A stretch of 9,280 nucleotides of DNA from an uncultured Spirochaetaceae bacterium (GTDB lineage: Bacteria; Spirochaetota; Spirochaetia; Treponematales; Treponemataceae): the NCBI GenBank assembly GCA_902772605.1, contig CACYBG010000002.1, positions 1-9,280 of the forward strand, written 5' to 3'. Of the stretch, positions 1-6,203 are shown piece by piece. The number at the start of each line of letters is the position of its first letter. Within the stretch, counting starts at the first letter, position 1. The notes below the pieces were generated by a model. The model was not told the DNA's origin, made no database searches, and saw only the letters and a list, made by a program, of their open reading frames with translations. The position numbers and the translations under genes were made by a program.

Positions 1-146
1 ATGAGCATTGCGCACTGTCCCGGAATGTGCTCGAAGAGTTTTTTTCCGTCAAGGCCGACCACGCTGAAAGTCTTGACGTCAGGAGTTTCCTGCCTTATAT
101 CGATAATCTTTCCTACATAAGGAATAAAGCTTTCGTTAGTATCCAT
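1..146 (-). CDS. flxA: FlxA-like FAD/NAD(P)-binding oxidoreductase, N-terminal fragment
   Basis: Partial: only the first 48 codons lie in the window and the gene runs off at position 1. The visible N-terminus has the beginning of a ferredoxin-NADP reductase-type FAD domain: a first strand around YVGKIIDIRQETPDVKTF and then PGQCAML at about residues 42-48, the conserved proline-glycine-glutamine stretch of the AsrB / dihydroorotate dehydrogenase electron-transfer family. The ATG at 146 follows the flxB stop by 9 bases, with AGGAG overlapping that stop codon, so it is translated in the same operon. In FlxABCD complexes FlxA binds FAD and oxidises NADH, feeding electrons to the iron-sulfur subunits FlxB and FlxC. 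The function assignment leans on the neighbours because the NAD-binding domain is not visible. Confidence 0.8.
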   Translation of the reverse strand, partial: MDTNESFIPYVGKIIDIRQETPDVKTFSVVGLDGKKLFEHIPGQCAML

Positions 147-155
147 TTCCGTCTC

Positions 156-1211
156 CTATTCCTTAATATCATCCGTCTCATTGACAAGGTTCACGACCTT
201 TACCACGTTCATGTGGACAGGGCAGCTTTCAAGACAGCGACCGCATCCTACGCAGCTGAACAGGCCTTCGTGAGCCATCGGATAGTACATGAGTTTGTGC
301 ATGAACCTCTGTCTTGAGCGTTCCACCTGGGAAAGCCTTGGATTTGCAGCGGCCATCTGGGTGAAGTCTGAATACATGCAGGAGTCCCAGCACCTTACCT
401 GACGGATTCCGTTGCCCGTATCGAAGTCGCGTACGTCGAAACACATGCAGGTCGGACAGACATATGTACAGGTTCCGCATCCTACGCAAGGTTCAGCAAC
501 TTTCTGCCAGATCTTTGAGTTGAAAATCTTGAGCATGTCTTCGCCCTTGAACTTTGAAAGGTCAAGCTTGGCGAAAGGCGTTCCCTTTGATTTTTCGGAA
601 ATGCTTTTCTTTTCCGCTTCAACCGCCTTAGCATCTGAGTCTGAAAGAACGGACTTTGCATTCTCGATGAATTTCTTTCCCTTTTCGGTGTTTGCCTGGA
701 AATGGTATTTTCCGTCGGCAAGCCAGCAGCTTACGTCACCGGCAGAACCGTTTTTATCTTCATTGAGCGACGCATCGATTCCATATGCCGCACAGAAACA
801 TGTCCTTGCAGGTTCATTGCATGCCAGGGTGATTACGGTTCCATGTTCGCGACGGTTCTTGTAGTATGAGTCGACCGGATTCATGTGCAGGTATACGTTG
901 TCGATGACTGTAAATCCGACTGCATCACAAGCCCTGACGCCGAAAACCACGAAGTCCTCGACATCCTTCCTTGGATCCACGACCGTAATTTCCTTTCCTT
1001 CCACCTTGTAGCTTACGAGATTTTCAGCCTTAGGGAAGAAAAAATCCTTTGCAGAACGTACGGTCTTGAGATTTTCGGAAAGCCTTGCTCCCTTTTCCCA
1101 TCTGTGGAAATCGGACTTACCTGCATCGTTGTCTACAGGCAAGTACAAAGGCTGCTTTGAACCGATGAGCTCAAATAATGAATCAATCTTATCTTTTGAA
1201 ATAGAAAGCAT
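156..1211 (-). CDS. flxB: FlxB-like 4Fe-4S dicluster subunit (AsrA-type)
   Basis: A 351-residue cytoplasmic iron-sulfur protein with no signal peptide or membrane segment. The N-terminal half has the AsrA-type sequence FGVRACDAVGF (about 90-100) and a Cys-rich CNEPARTCFCAAYG block (131-144). The C-terminal half has two ferredoxin-like motifs: C242/C245/C248/C252 (CVGCGTCTYVCP, followed by extra Cys 255 and 257) and C320/C323/C326/C330 (CVGCGRCLESCP). It is related to anaerobic sulfite reductase subunit A and to FlxB, and should relay electrons from FlxA towards the Hdr module. The ATG at 1211 shares one base with the flxC TAA stop (TAATG), and GGAGG lies 9 bases upstream inside flxC, which fixes the start and implies translational coupling. 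An actual sulfite reductase role is unlikely because no AsrC-like sirohaem subunit is visible and the Hdr genes are adjacent. Confidence 0.85.
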   Translation of the reverse strand: MLSISKDKIDSLFELIGSKQPLYLPVDNDAGKSDFHRWEKGARLSENLKTVRSAKDFFFPKAENLVSYKVEGKEITVVDPRKDVEDFVVFGVRACDAVGFTVIDNVYLHMNPVDSYYKNRREHGTVITLACNEPARTCFCAAYGIDASLNEDKNGSAGDVSCWLADGKYHFQANTEKGKKFIENAKSVLSDSDAKAVEAEKKSISEKSKGTPFAKLDLSKFKGEDMLKIFNSKIWQKVAEPCVGCGTCTYVCPTCMCFDVRDFDTGNGIRQVRCWDSCMYSDFTQMAAANPRLSQVERSRQRFMHKLMYYPMAHEGLFSCVGCGRCLESCPVHMNVVKVVNLVNETDDIKE

Positions 1212-2179
1212 TATTTCTCACCTCCGTTTCTTGATCTTGCGTAGACTATGGTAGTCTCAGGGTCTTCCTCATTGAAACGGAGCATTGCAGGCTTTGATTC
1301 CATGTCGGCACCGGCCTGATAGTCACCGTAGATTTCATTGATGTCCTTGATGAACTTCCTGTTGAGGAGATAGAGCGGAATGTTCTGTGGACAGACCCTT
1401 GAACATTCACCGCAGTCCGTACATCTTCCGGCTACATGCCATGCACGGATTATATGGAAGAGATCTTCCTCGAAGCTTGTCTGGGCAACCTTCTGTGACG
1501 TATAGAGATTGTTGTTGTCGAATACGCACTTTTCACAGGTACAGGCTGGACATACGTTGCGGCATGCATTGCACCTGATGCAGCGTGAGAACTGTGACTG
1601 CCAGAATGGATAGCGTTCATCAGCCGTCATCGCTTCAAGCTTTGCAACCTCTTCCATGCGCTTTACGTTCGGTTCGATTTCGGCTTCTGCAGCTTCATCA
1701 ACTCCGATCAGTTCATCGCATGAAACGTGTTTTTTTCCTGCACAGCTGTCGCAGACTTCTCCGCCGTTCAAAGTGTCCTGACATGGAACACCGATTGCGT
1801 AAACGTCTCCGCGGGTTATGCGGTTTTCCTTGAGGAGCTGGGTAAATGAATACGTATCGCTCGGCTTAAGGAATACCAGAACAACTTCCTGTGGAATAGG
1901 CTTGTCCTCTGCATTCGGATCACGCTGCTTTGCCATGGTGTTGTTCATGCGCGTTGTGCTTTTCTGTATTTCGATTTCCCTTGTAATCTTTACGAGGTAC
2001 TTTGAAAGGTTTGCCTTGCAGTTGACGTTGAATACGAAATCCCTGTCAAGTTCTTCGGCAGAAGAGAATACTCCCGGCGTAATGTCGTCGTCGAAAAGAC
2101 CCTTCTTCCATCCGACTACCTTCTGGACTTTGCCTTCTGCAAGCAATTCTTTTGCACGGGCTATCAGTTTGTCTTGCAT
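1211..2179 (-). CDS. flxC: FlxC-like 4Fe-4S ferredoxin subunit
   Basis: A 322-residue iron-sulfur protein. The N-terminal ~190 residues carry scattered conserved-looking Cys (54, 133, 143, 146, 154) in an IGVPCQD...CDSC context that resembles the F420-hydrogenase/dehydrogenase beta-subunit fold. The C-terminal part holds two clusters: C200/C203/C206/C210 (CIRCNACRNVCP, then C213, C215, C218) and C253/C256/C259/C263 (CTDCGECSRVCP). This order matches the second iron-sulfur subunit of FlxABCD complexes, an intermediate electron carrier. The ATG at 2179 lies inside the mvhD gene (16-base overlap, different frame), with GGAGG 7 bases upstream. Its 3' end supplies the ribosome binding site for flxB. 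I see no sign of frameshift or truncation. The family is secure; its exact place in the electron path is inferred from the known complex. Confidence 0.82.
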   Translation of the reverse strand: MQDKLIARAKELLAEGKVQKVVGWKKGLFDDDITPGVFSSAEELDRDFVFNVNCKANLSKYLVKITREIEIQKSTTRMNNTMAKQRDPNAEDKPIPQEVVLVFLKPSDTYSFTQLLKENRITRGDVYAIGVPCQDTLNGGEVCDSCAGKKHVSCDELIGVDEAAEAEIEPNVKRMEEVAKLEAMTADERYPFWQSQFSRCIRCNACRNVCPACTCEKCVFDNNNLYTSQKVAQTSFEEDLFHIIRAWHVAGRCTDCGECSRVCPQNIPLYLLNRKFIKDINEIYGDYQAGADMESKPAMLRFNEEDPETTIVYARSRNGGEK

Positions 2180-2610
2180 CTTACATCCTCCAGCTTCTTG
2201 TTTTCACCAAGTTCGGTAATCTGCTTTACGAAATCGTTCATGATTCCTGCAAAACGTACACCTTCGGCGGCGGAACACCATTCTACGCGCGTCCTTTCCT
2301 TTTCAATGCCCAGATAGTCGAGCATGCTGAAAAGCAGAGTCATGCGGCGGCGTGCAAAATAGTTTCCGGTTGAATAGTGGCAGTCGCCCGGATGGCAGCC
2401 ACACAGGATTACTCCGTCAGCTCCACGCTGGAATGCACGCAGGATGAACATCGGGTTCAGGCGGCATGAACATGGAATGCGGATAATCTTTACGTTTTTA
2501 GGGTACTCAAGGCGGTTGTTTCCGGCCAAGTCAGCACCAGCATAAGAACACCAGTTACAGCAGAAGGCAACGATTTTAGGTGTCCACTCTTTGTTTTCAC
2601 TCATAGTCAT
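2164..2610 (-). CDS. mvhD: MvhD/FlxD-type iron-sulfur linker subunit (HdrA partner)
   Basis: A 148-residue protein of the MvhD / FlxD family, the [2Fe-2S] linker that hands electrons from the NADH- or hydrogen-oxidising module to HdrA. Diagnostic stretches are CCNWCSYAGADLAG (17-30), IIRIPCSCRLNP (42-53), GADGVILCGCHPGDCHY (63-79) and GNYFARRR (82-89), with a SAAEGVRF segment near 113-120. It sits between hdrA and flxC, which is the order expected for a linker between the two modules. The ATG at 2610 has only a weak GTGA sequence 3 bases away; a second in-frame ATG at 2604 (MSENKEW) has better spacing to the same GTGA, so the true protein may be two residues shorter. Its ribosome binding site is the poorest in the operon, and the 52-base gap before it holds a hairpin. 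Confidence 0.88.
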   Translation of the reverse strand: MTMSENKEWTPKIVAFCCNWCSYAGADLAGNNRLEYPKNVKIIRIPCSCRLNPMFILRAFQRGADGVILCGCHPGDCHYSTGNYFARRRMTLLFSMLDYLGIEKERTRVEWCSAAEGVRFAGIMNDFVKQITELGENKKLEDVRCKTN

Positions 2611-2627
2611 TTTTCACGTTTATAACG

Positions 2628-2655
2628 CGTCAAGCTGAAAAGATTCAGGATGACG
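2628..2655. repeat. Intercistronic stem-loop between hdrA and mvhD
   Basis: In the only sizeable gap of the hdr-flx operon, arms 2628-2632 (cgtca) and 2651-2655 (tgacg) pair, then a 2x2 internal mismatch (ag against ga on the plus strand), then arms 2635-2639 (ctgaa) and 2644-2648 (ttcag), closing a 4-base loop. That makes ten Watson-Crick pairs. No U-run follows on either side, so it does not look like a terminator. It could be an RNA-processing or stability element, or a copy of a small dispersed palindrome: a related arm sequence occurs at 7833-7846. Confidence 0.6.
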
Positions 2656-2662
2656 ATTGATG

Positions 2663-4675
2663 TTAGAGAACGCTATCAACCTCCGCCAAGATTTGTTTGT
2701 TGCTGAATCCGAACAGATCCATTGCTCCGGAAGGACATGCAACGGTACATGCTCCACATCCATGGCACATTGCAGTATTGACCTGTGACACATGGCGTGT
2801 AATCGTCGTTCTGTTTGGTCCGCGGAAATCCTTATCGACATAAGAGATTGCTCCGTAAGGACATACGTTGACGCACTGTCCGCAGCCGTTACACATGTTT
2901 TCATCGGGATGAGCCGTACAAGGATTGTTCTTGAGCTTATCCTTGACCAGAAGGCAGATTGCCTTTGCGGCGGCACCTGACGACTGGGCTACGGTTTCAG
3001 GGATGTCTTTCGGTCCCTGGCAGCAACCGGCAAGGAAGATTCCTGCAGTCGGTGATTCTACCGGACGGAGTTTTGCATGGGCTTCGAGGAAGAAGTCGTT
3101 GTTGTCCATTGACGTGGTGAGCATCGTTGCAAGAGGACGGGCCGATTTGTCAGCTTCGATTGATGCAGCAAGAACGACCATGTCCGCCTTTATGTGCACC
3201 TGACGGTTCAGGATTAAATCAGAACCCTGGACGTCGAGCGTTCCGTCGGAGAGAGGCGTGACCTTTCCAACCTGACCCTTGATGTAATGTACGCCATACT
3301 GTTCGACTGCACGGCGATAGAATTCATCGAAGTTTTTACCCGGCGTACGCACGTCGATGTAGAATACCGTGATGTTCGTATCCGGATAATGGTCGCGGGT
3401 AAGGATTGCATGCTTTGCAGTGTACATGCAGCAGATTTTTGAGCAGTATTCGTGACCCTTCGTTGAATCGGCTGAACAGCGGGATCCGACGCACTGTACG
3501 AATACGATTTCCTTAGGCTCCCTTCCGTCTGACGGGCGGAGGAGATGTCCGTTCGTTGGACCTGATGCGTTGCAGAGCCTTTCGAATTCAAGTGAAGAAA
3601 CGACGTCCGGACTCTGGCTGTATGCATATTCATCGAATTTTTCAAGGCTGATTGGATTGTATCCCGTAGCTACGATGATTGCACCGTATTTTTCTGTCAG
3701 AACCTCTTCCTTCTGGTGGAAGTTGATTGCTCCGACTCCACATGCCTTTTCGCAGAATCCACACACGTTGTCCTTGCCGTTTGCAAGTCCCTTCATGTGG
3801 AGGCAGTATCTTGCATCGATGTTTGCAACCTTTGGAACTGCCTGTGCGAACGGAATGTCGATAGCCTTCCTGTTGTTGAGGTTCAGGTTGAATGCATTCG
3901 GAACCTTCTTGTTCGGACACTTTTCGATACATGCGCCGCATCCCGTACACTTTGTCTCATCGACGTAGCGCGGGTGACGGGTGATGTCTACCTCGAAGTT
4001 TCCGATATATCCGCTGACCCTGCTGACTTCTGAATATGAAAGTATGCGGATGTTTGAATTCTGACTTACTTCCGTCATCTTCGGGGTAACGATACATGAT
4101 GCGCAGTCAAGGGTAGGGAAGGTCTTGTCGAGCTTTGCCATCTTTCCGCCGACCGTGTAATCCTTTTCAACGATGTCGACCGGGAATCCTGCGTCTGCAA
4201 TGTCGAGTGCTGCCGTAATTCCGGCGATTCCTCCACCGATAACCAGTGCGCGCTTGGTCATCTGTGTTTCACCCTCAATCAGAGGAGTGTCGAGTATGGT
4301 CTTGGCGATTGCGGCCTTTCCGAGTGCGATTGCCTTTTCGGTTGCATCCGGAACATCCTTCATGACCCATGAACACTGTTCACGGATGTTCGCCACTTCA
4401 ACTTTGTATGCGTTGAGTCCTGCACGTTCTGCACATGCACGGAATGTCTTTTCATGCATACGTGGGGAGCAGGAGCAGAGAACCACGCCCGTAAGGTTCA
4501 GTTCGTGGATCTTGTCCTCAATCATCTTCTGTCCGGCTGATGAGCACATGTAGGTATAGTGTGTCGAGAATGCGACTCCGTTAACCTTTCCGAGTTCTTC
4601 AGCGACTTTTGCTACGTCAACTGTTCCGGCAATGTTAGTACCACAGTGACATACAAAAACACCAATTCTTTCCAT
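2663..4675 (-). CDS. hdrA: HdrA: FAD-containing electron-bifurcating subunit of heterodisulfide reductase complex
   Basis: A 670-residue cytoplasmic flavo-iron-sulfur protein, about the usual HdrA length. Order of parts: an N-terminal Cys-containing domain (VFVCHCGTNIAG at 7-17, CSCSPRMHEKTFR at 67-79); the FAD-binding GGGIAG loop at 147-152 with the VE.D region after it; FPTLDCASCIVTPKM (186-200); an inserted ferredoxin domain with C243/C246/C249/C253 and C291/C305/C308/C312; the HdrA-typical CVGSRC...EYCSKICCMYTAKHA block (395-422); and two C-terminal ferredoxin motifs, C595/C598/C601/C605 and C637/C640/C643/C647. The FAD of HdrA is the bifurcation site, splitting electrons between ferredoxin and the HdrB disulfide site. 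The ATG at 4675 lies 13 bases after hdrC with AGGA upstream. All cluster motifs look intact and I see no selenocysteine site. Confidence 0.95.
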   Translation of the reverse strand: MERIGVFVCHCGTNIAGTVDVAKVAEELGKVNGVAFSTHYTYMCSSAGQKMIEDKIHELNLTGVVLCSCSPRMHEKTFRACAERAGLNAYKVEVANIREQCSWVMKDVPDATEKAIALGKAAIAKTILDTPLIEGETQMTKRALVIGGGIAGITAALDIADAGFPVDIVEKDYTVGGKMAKLDKTFPTLDCASCIVTPKMTEVSQNSNIRILSYSEVSRVSGYIGNFEVDITRHPRYVDETKCTGCGACIEKCPNKKVPNAFNLNLNNRKAIDIPFAQAVPKVANIDARYCLHMKGLANGKDNVCGFCEKACGVGAINFHQKEEVLTEKYGAIIVATGYNPISLEKFDEYAYSQSPDVVSSLEFERLCNASGPTNGHLLRPSDGREPKEIVFVQCVGSRCSADSTKGHEYCSKICCMYTAKHAILTRDHYPDTNITVFYIDVRTPGKNFDEFYRRAVEQYGVHYIKGQVGKVTPLSDGTLDVQGSDLILNRQVHIKADMVVLAASIEADKSARPLATMLTTSMDNNDFFLEAHAKLRPVESPTAGIFLAGCCQGPKDIPETVAQSSGAAAKAICLLVKDKLKNNPCTAHPDENMCNGCGQCVNVCPYGAISYVDKDFRGPNRTTITRHVSQVNTAMCHGCGACTVACPSGAMDLFGFSNKQILAEVDSVL

Positions 4676-4688
4676 AGAATTTCCTTAA

Positions 4689-5078
4689 TTATTTTTTGTA
4701 CTTTCTGAAAGCACTCATCAATGCCTGCTGCGGCATCTCTGGATCTAAGTGCTCTGGTACCTGGGCTGGGTCTAGATGATGAGGACCGCGTGTTCCTTCA
4801 ACAACCTGACGTACTGCATCAATGAGCTTTGTAGGCTCGACCTGTCTCGGGCAGCGTTCAAGGCAGGCGAAGCAGCTGAGGCATGCATAGATTGACTTTG
4901 ATGCCATGAGCTTTTCGATTTCGCCGTTTTCGACCATCTGCACGAACTGATGCGGGTGATATTCCATTGCATCATAGTTTGGGCATGTAGCTGAACATTT
5001 TCCGCAGACCATGCATTTCTTTGGATTTACGCCCGACCTCATAAGGACTTCTTCCTTGAGCAATTCTGCGTTTTCCAT
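4689..5078 (-). CDS. hdrC: HdrC: 4Fe-4S subunit of heterodisulfide reductase
   Basis: A small 129-residue ferredoxin-like protein with two [4Fe-4S] motifs: C22/C25/C28/C32 (CMVCGKCSATCP) and C66/C69/C72/C76 (CLSCFACLERCP), separated by a helical stretch, as in HdrC. It carries electrons from HdrA to the noncubane clusters of HdrB. An upstream in-frame TTG at 5084 would add two residues, but GGAGG lies only one base from it, whereas the ATG at 5078 has GGAGG at 7 bases; I therefore chose 5078. The ATG shares its A with the hdrB stop (TGATG), so the two genes are translationally coupled. The C-terminal tail after about residue 95 is Pro/His-rich and ends in a basic FRKYKK. Confidence 0.93.
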   Translation of the reverse strand: MENAELLKEEVLMRSGVNPKKCMVCGKCSATCPNYDAMEYHPHQFVQMVENGEIEKLMASKSIYACLSCFACLERCPRQVEPTKLIDAVRQVVEGTRGPHHLDPAQVPEHLDPEMPQQALMSAFRKYKK

Positions 5079-5887
5079 CAGCAAGCCTCCTCTTTAAGGC
5101 CAAGAGCTTCGGCCAGGAGTTCGGTGAAGTAGATTACGTCAAGCTTAGAGTCGCCTTTATTCTTCAACAGATTGTAGCGGCAGAGAGGGCAGGATGTTAC
5201 AAGGAAATCTGCACCCATGTCTTCTGCATTTGAAAGGATTTTTTCAGTGCGGTTCTTTGGAATCGATTCGTCCTCGAACATTGTATATGCACCGCAGCAT
5301 TCGTTCCTCTGGGCGTAGATGACGGGTGTTCCGCCTATCGCCTTGATGAAATCTTCAAGAATCTGTGGATTTTCGGAATCATCGAGCTGAAGTACTTTTC
5401 CCGGACGGAGAAGGAGACATCCGTAGTATGCACCGATTTTCTTTCCGGTGAAAGGCTTTTTGACGGCCTTCTTGATGTTGTCCCATCCGATGACGTCGCG
5501 GAGGATTTCAAGATAGTGGACGACCTTCGTCTCTCCGTGATACTCAATTCCATCTTCCTTGAGATAGTTGTTTGCCCTTAGAATGATGTCCTCGTCATGC
5601 TGCATGTCGTCGTTTACCTGCTTGATAACGTTGTAACATGCGGAACATAGCGTAACCAGATCCTGACCGGCGTCTCTTGCATTTGCCAATGCACGGATTG
5701 AAGGAAGCTTTGATGCAACTTCATTTTTGCCAAGCGGATATTCACCGCCACAGCACTGCCATTCAGGGATTTCTTCAAGGGTAAAACCGAGTGCTTCCGC
5801 CGATGCACGCGCATATCTGTCAAGGTCGAGAGCCTTGTTCTTCAGCGTACATCCAGGGAAGTAACTGTAATTTCTGGTATTCTCCAT
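5078..5887 (-). CDS. hdrB: HdrB: CCG-domain disulfide-reducing subunit
   Basis: A 269-residue protein with two complete CCG domains. Domain 1 has C13, C45-C46 and C81-x2-C84; domain 2 has C157, C197-C198 and C233-x2-C236. All ten Cys expected for two noncubane [4Fe-4S] clusters are present, so by homology to methanogen HdrB this should be a working disulfide-reductase site rather than a degenerate paralogue. First gene of the operon: ATG at 5887 with AAGGA about 8 bases upstream, preceded by a ~200-base leader. In methanogens the substrate is CoM-S-S-CoB; in Desulfovibrio the HdrABC-FlxABCD complex is thought to act on DsrC. Neither partner is visible here, so the physiological disulfide is unknown. 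Confidence is high for the family and low for the substrate. Confidence 0.95.
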   Translation of the reverse strand: MENTRNYSYFPGCTLKNKALDLDRYARASAEALGFTLEEIPEWQCCGGEYPLGKNEVASKLPSIRALANARDAGQDLVTLCSACYNVIKQVNDDMQHDEDIILRANNYLKEDGIEYHGETKVVHYLEILRDVIGWDNIKKAVKKPFTGKKIGAYYGCLLLRPGKVLQLDDSENPQILEDFIKAIGGTPVIYAQRNECCGAYTMFEDESIPKNRTEKILSNAEDMGADFLVTSCPLCRYNLLKNKGDSKLDVIYFTELLAEALGLKEEAC

Positions 5888-6084
5888 GAACTACTTCCTT
5901 TTACAAAAAAGTATATGGGAAGCCGTGCACCAAAAGCACAGCCTCCTTTTGGTGAACATTAAAACCCGCAGTTAATAATGCCTTACTCATTTTTCATGCG
6001 GACTCGTTATGTTCTGAAAGGGATACACGCCACACATATCCCTTCCGATTCGTTCGACATGCCGAAAACCGAAAGTCAACGGCA
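5888..6084 (-). promoter_or_regulatory. Structured 5' leader of the hdr-flx operon
   Basis: About 197 bases between the predicted transcription start and hdrB. Three stem-loops are visible: tgccg 6060-6064 with cggca 6080-6084 at the very 5' end; a ten-pair stem 6016-6025 with 6037-6046 that includes a U-G pair possible only in minus-strand RNA; and a perfect nine-pair stem 5928-5936 with 5946-5954 closing a 9-base loop. An AGGAGG (complement of 5942-5947) lies partly in this last stem with no gene start at suitable distance beyond very short frames. A 29-codon reading frame (5990-5901) ends just before the hdrB ribosome binding site. I recognise no known riboswitch class. Confidence 0.45.
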
Positions 6085-6090
6085 AAATCC

Positions 6091-6120
6091 ATTATAAATC
6101 AACATCCTGATTTTTGCGAC
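6091..6120 (-). promoter_or_regulatory. Probable promoter of the hdr-flx operon
   Basis: A perfect TATAAT reads on the minus strand at 6096-6091, about 200 bases before hdrB and just past the fumC terminator, so it is well placed to start the operon. The -35 region is weak: at 17-18 bases spacing the sequence is TCGCAA/GTCGCA, and TTGTCG lies at 20 bases. The block TTGATTTATAA spanning the -10 is shared with the promoter at 8983-9011. The weak -35 would suit a regulated promoter, but that is inference. Confidence 0.5.
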
Positions 6121-6129
6121 AATTATTTT

Positions 6130-6166
6130 GAAAAAAGCCTTCCATTTAGTTATCAAACGGAGGCTT
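6130..6166 (-). terminator. Rho-independent terminator of fumC
   Basis: On the minus strand, 38 bases after the fumC stop, AAGCCT-CCGTTT (6166-6155) pairs with AAATGG-A-AGGCTT (6147-6135): twelve pairs, including one G-U, with a single bulged A and a 7-base loop, followed by a run of T. The wobble pair forms only in minus-strand RNA, and the T-run lies on the same strand, so orientation is clear. It separates fumC from the hdr-flx operon. Confidence 0.85.
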
Positions 6167-6203
6167 TCTTCCGACAGCCTTCGAAAAAATCAGCAGGCCG
6201 AAA

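Noticed and set aside
412..864. A 150-codon plus-strand reading frame opposite flxB
   Set aside because: It lies wholly antisense to a gene with intact cluster motifs, shows no recognisable domain, and is typical of frames arising opposite coding sequence.
1..1211. Reading flxA/flxB as an anaerobic sulfite reductase (asrAB) operon
   Set aside because: The proteins resemble AsrA and AsrB, but no AsrC is visible and the genes are fused into a tightly coupled hdr-mvhD-flx operon, which points to the Flx complex; the region beyond position 1 could still change this.
3570..3968. A 132-codon plus-strand frame, and a similar one at 4173-4553, opposite hdrA
   Set aside because: Both are antisense to conserved HdrA coding sequence, with no ribosome binding site or domain to support them.
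5079..5084. TTG start for hdrC at 5084
   Set aside because: The ribosome binding site would be one base away; the ATG at 5078 has GGAGG at 7 bases and a normal HdrC N-terminus.
5901..5990. Annotating the 29-codon leader frame as a gene
   Set aside because: There is no convincing ribosome binding site and no conservation data; kept as part of the leader finding rather than as a CDS.
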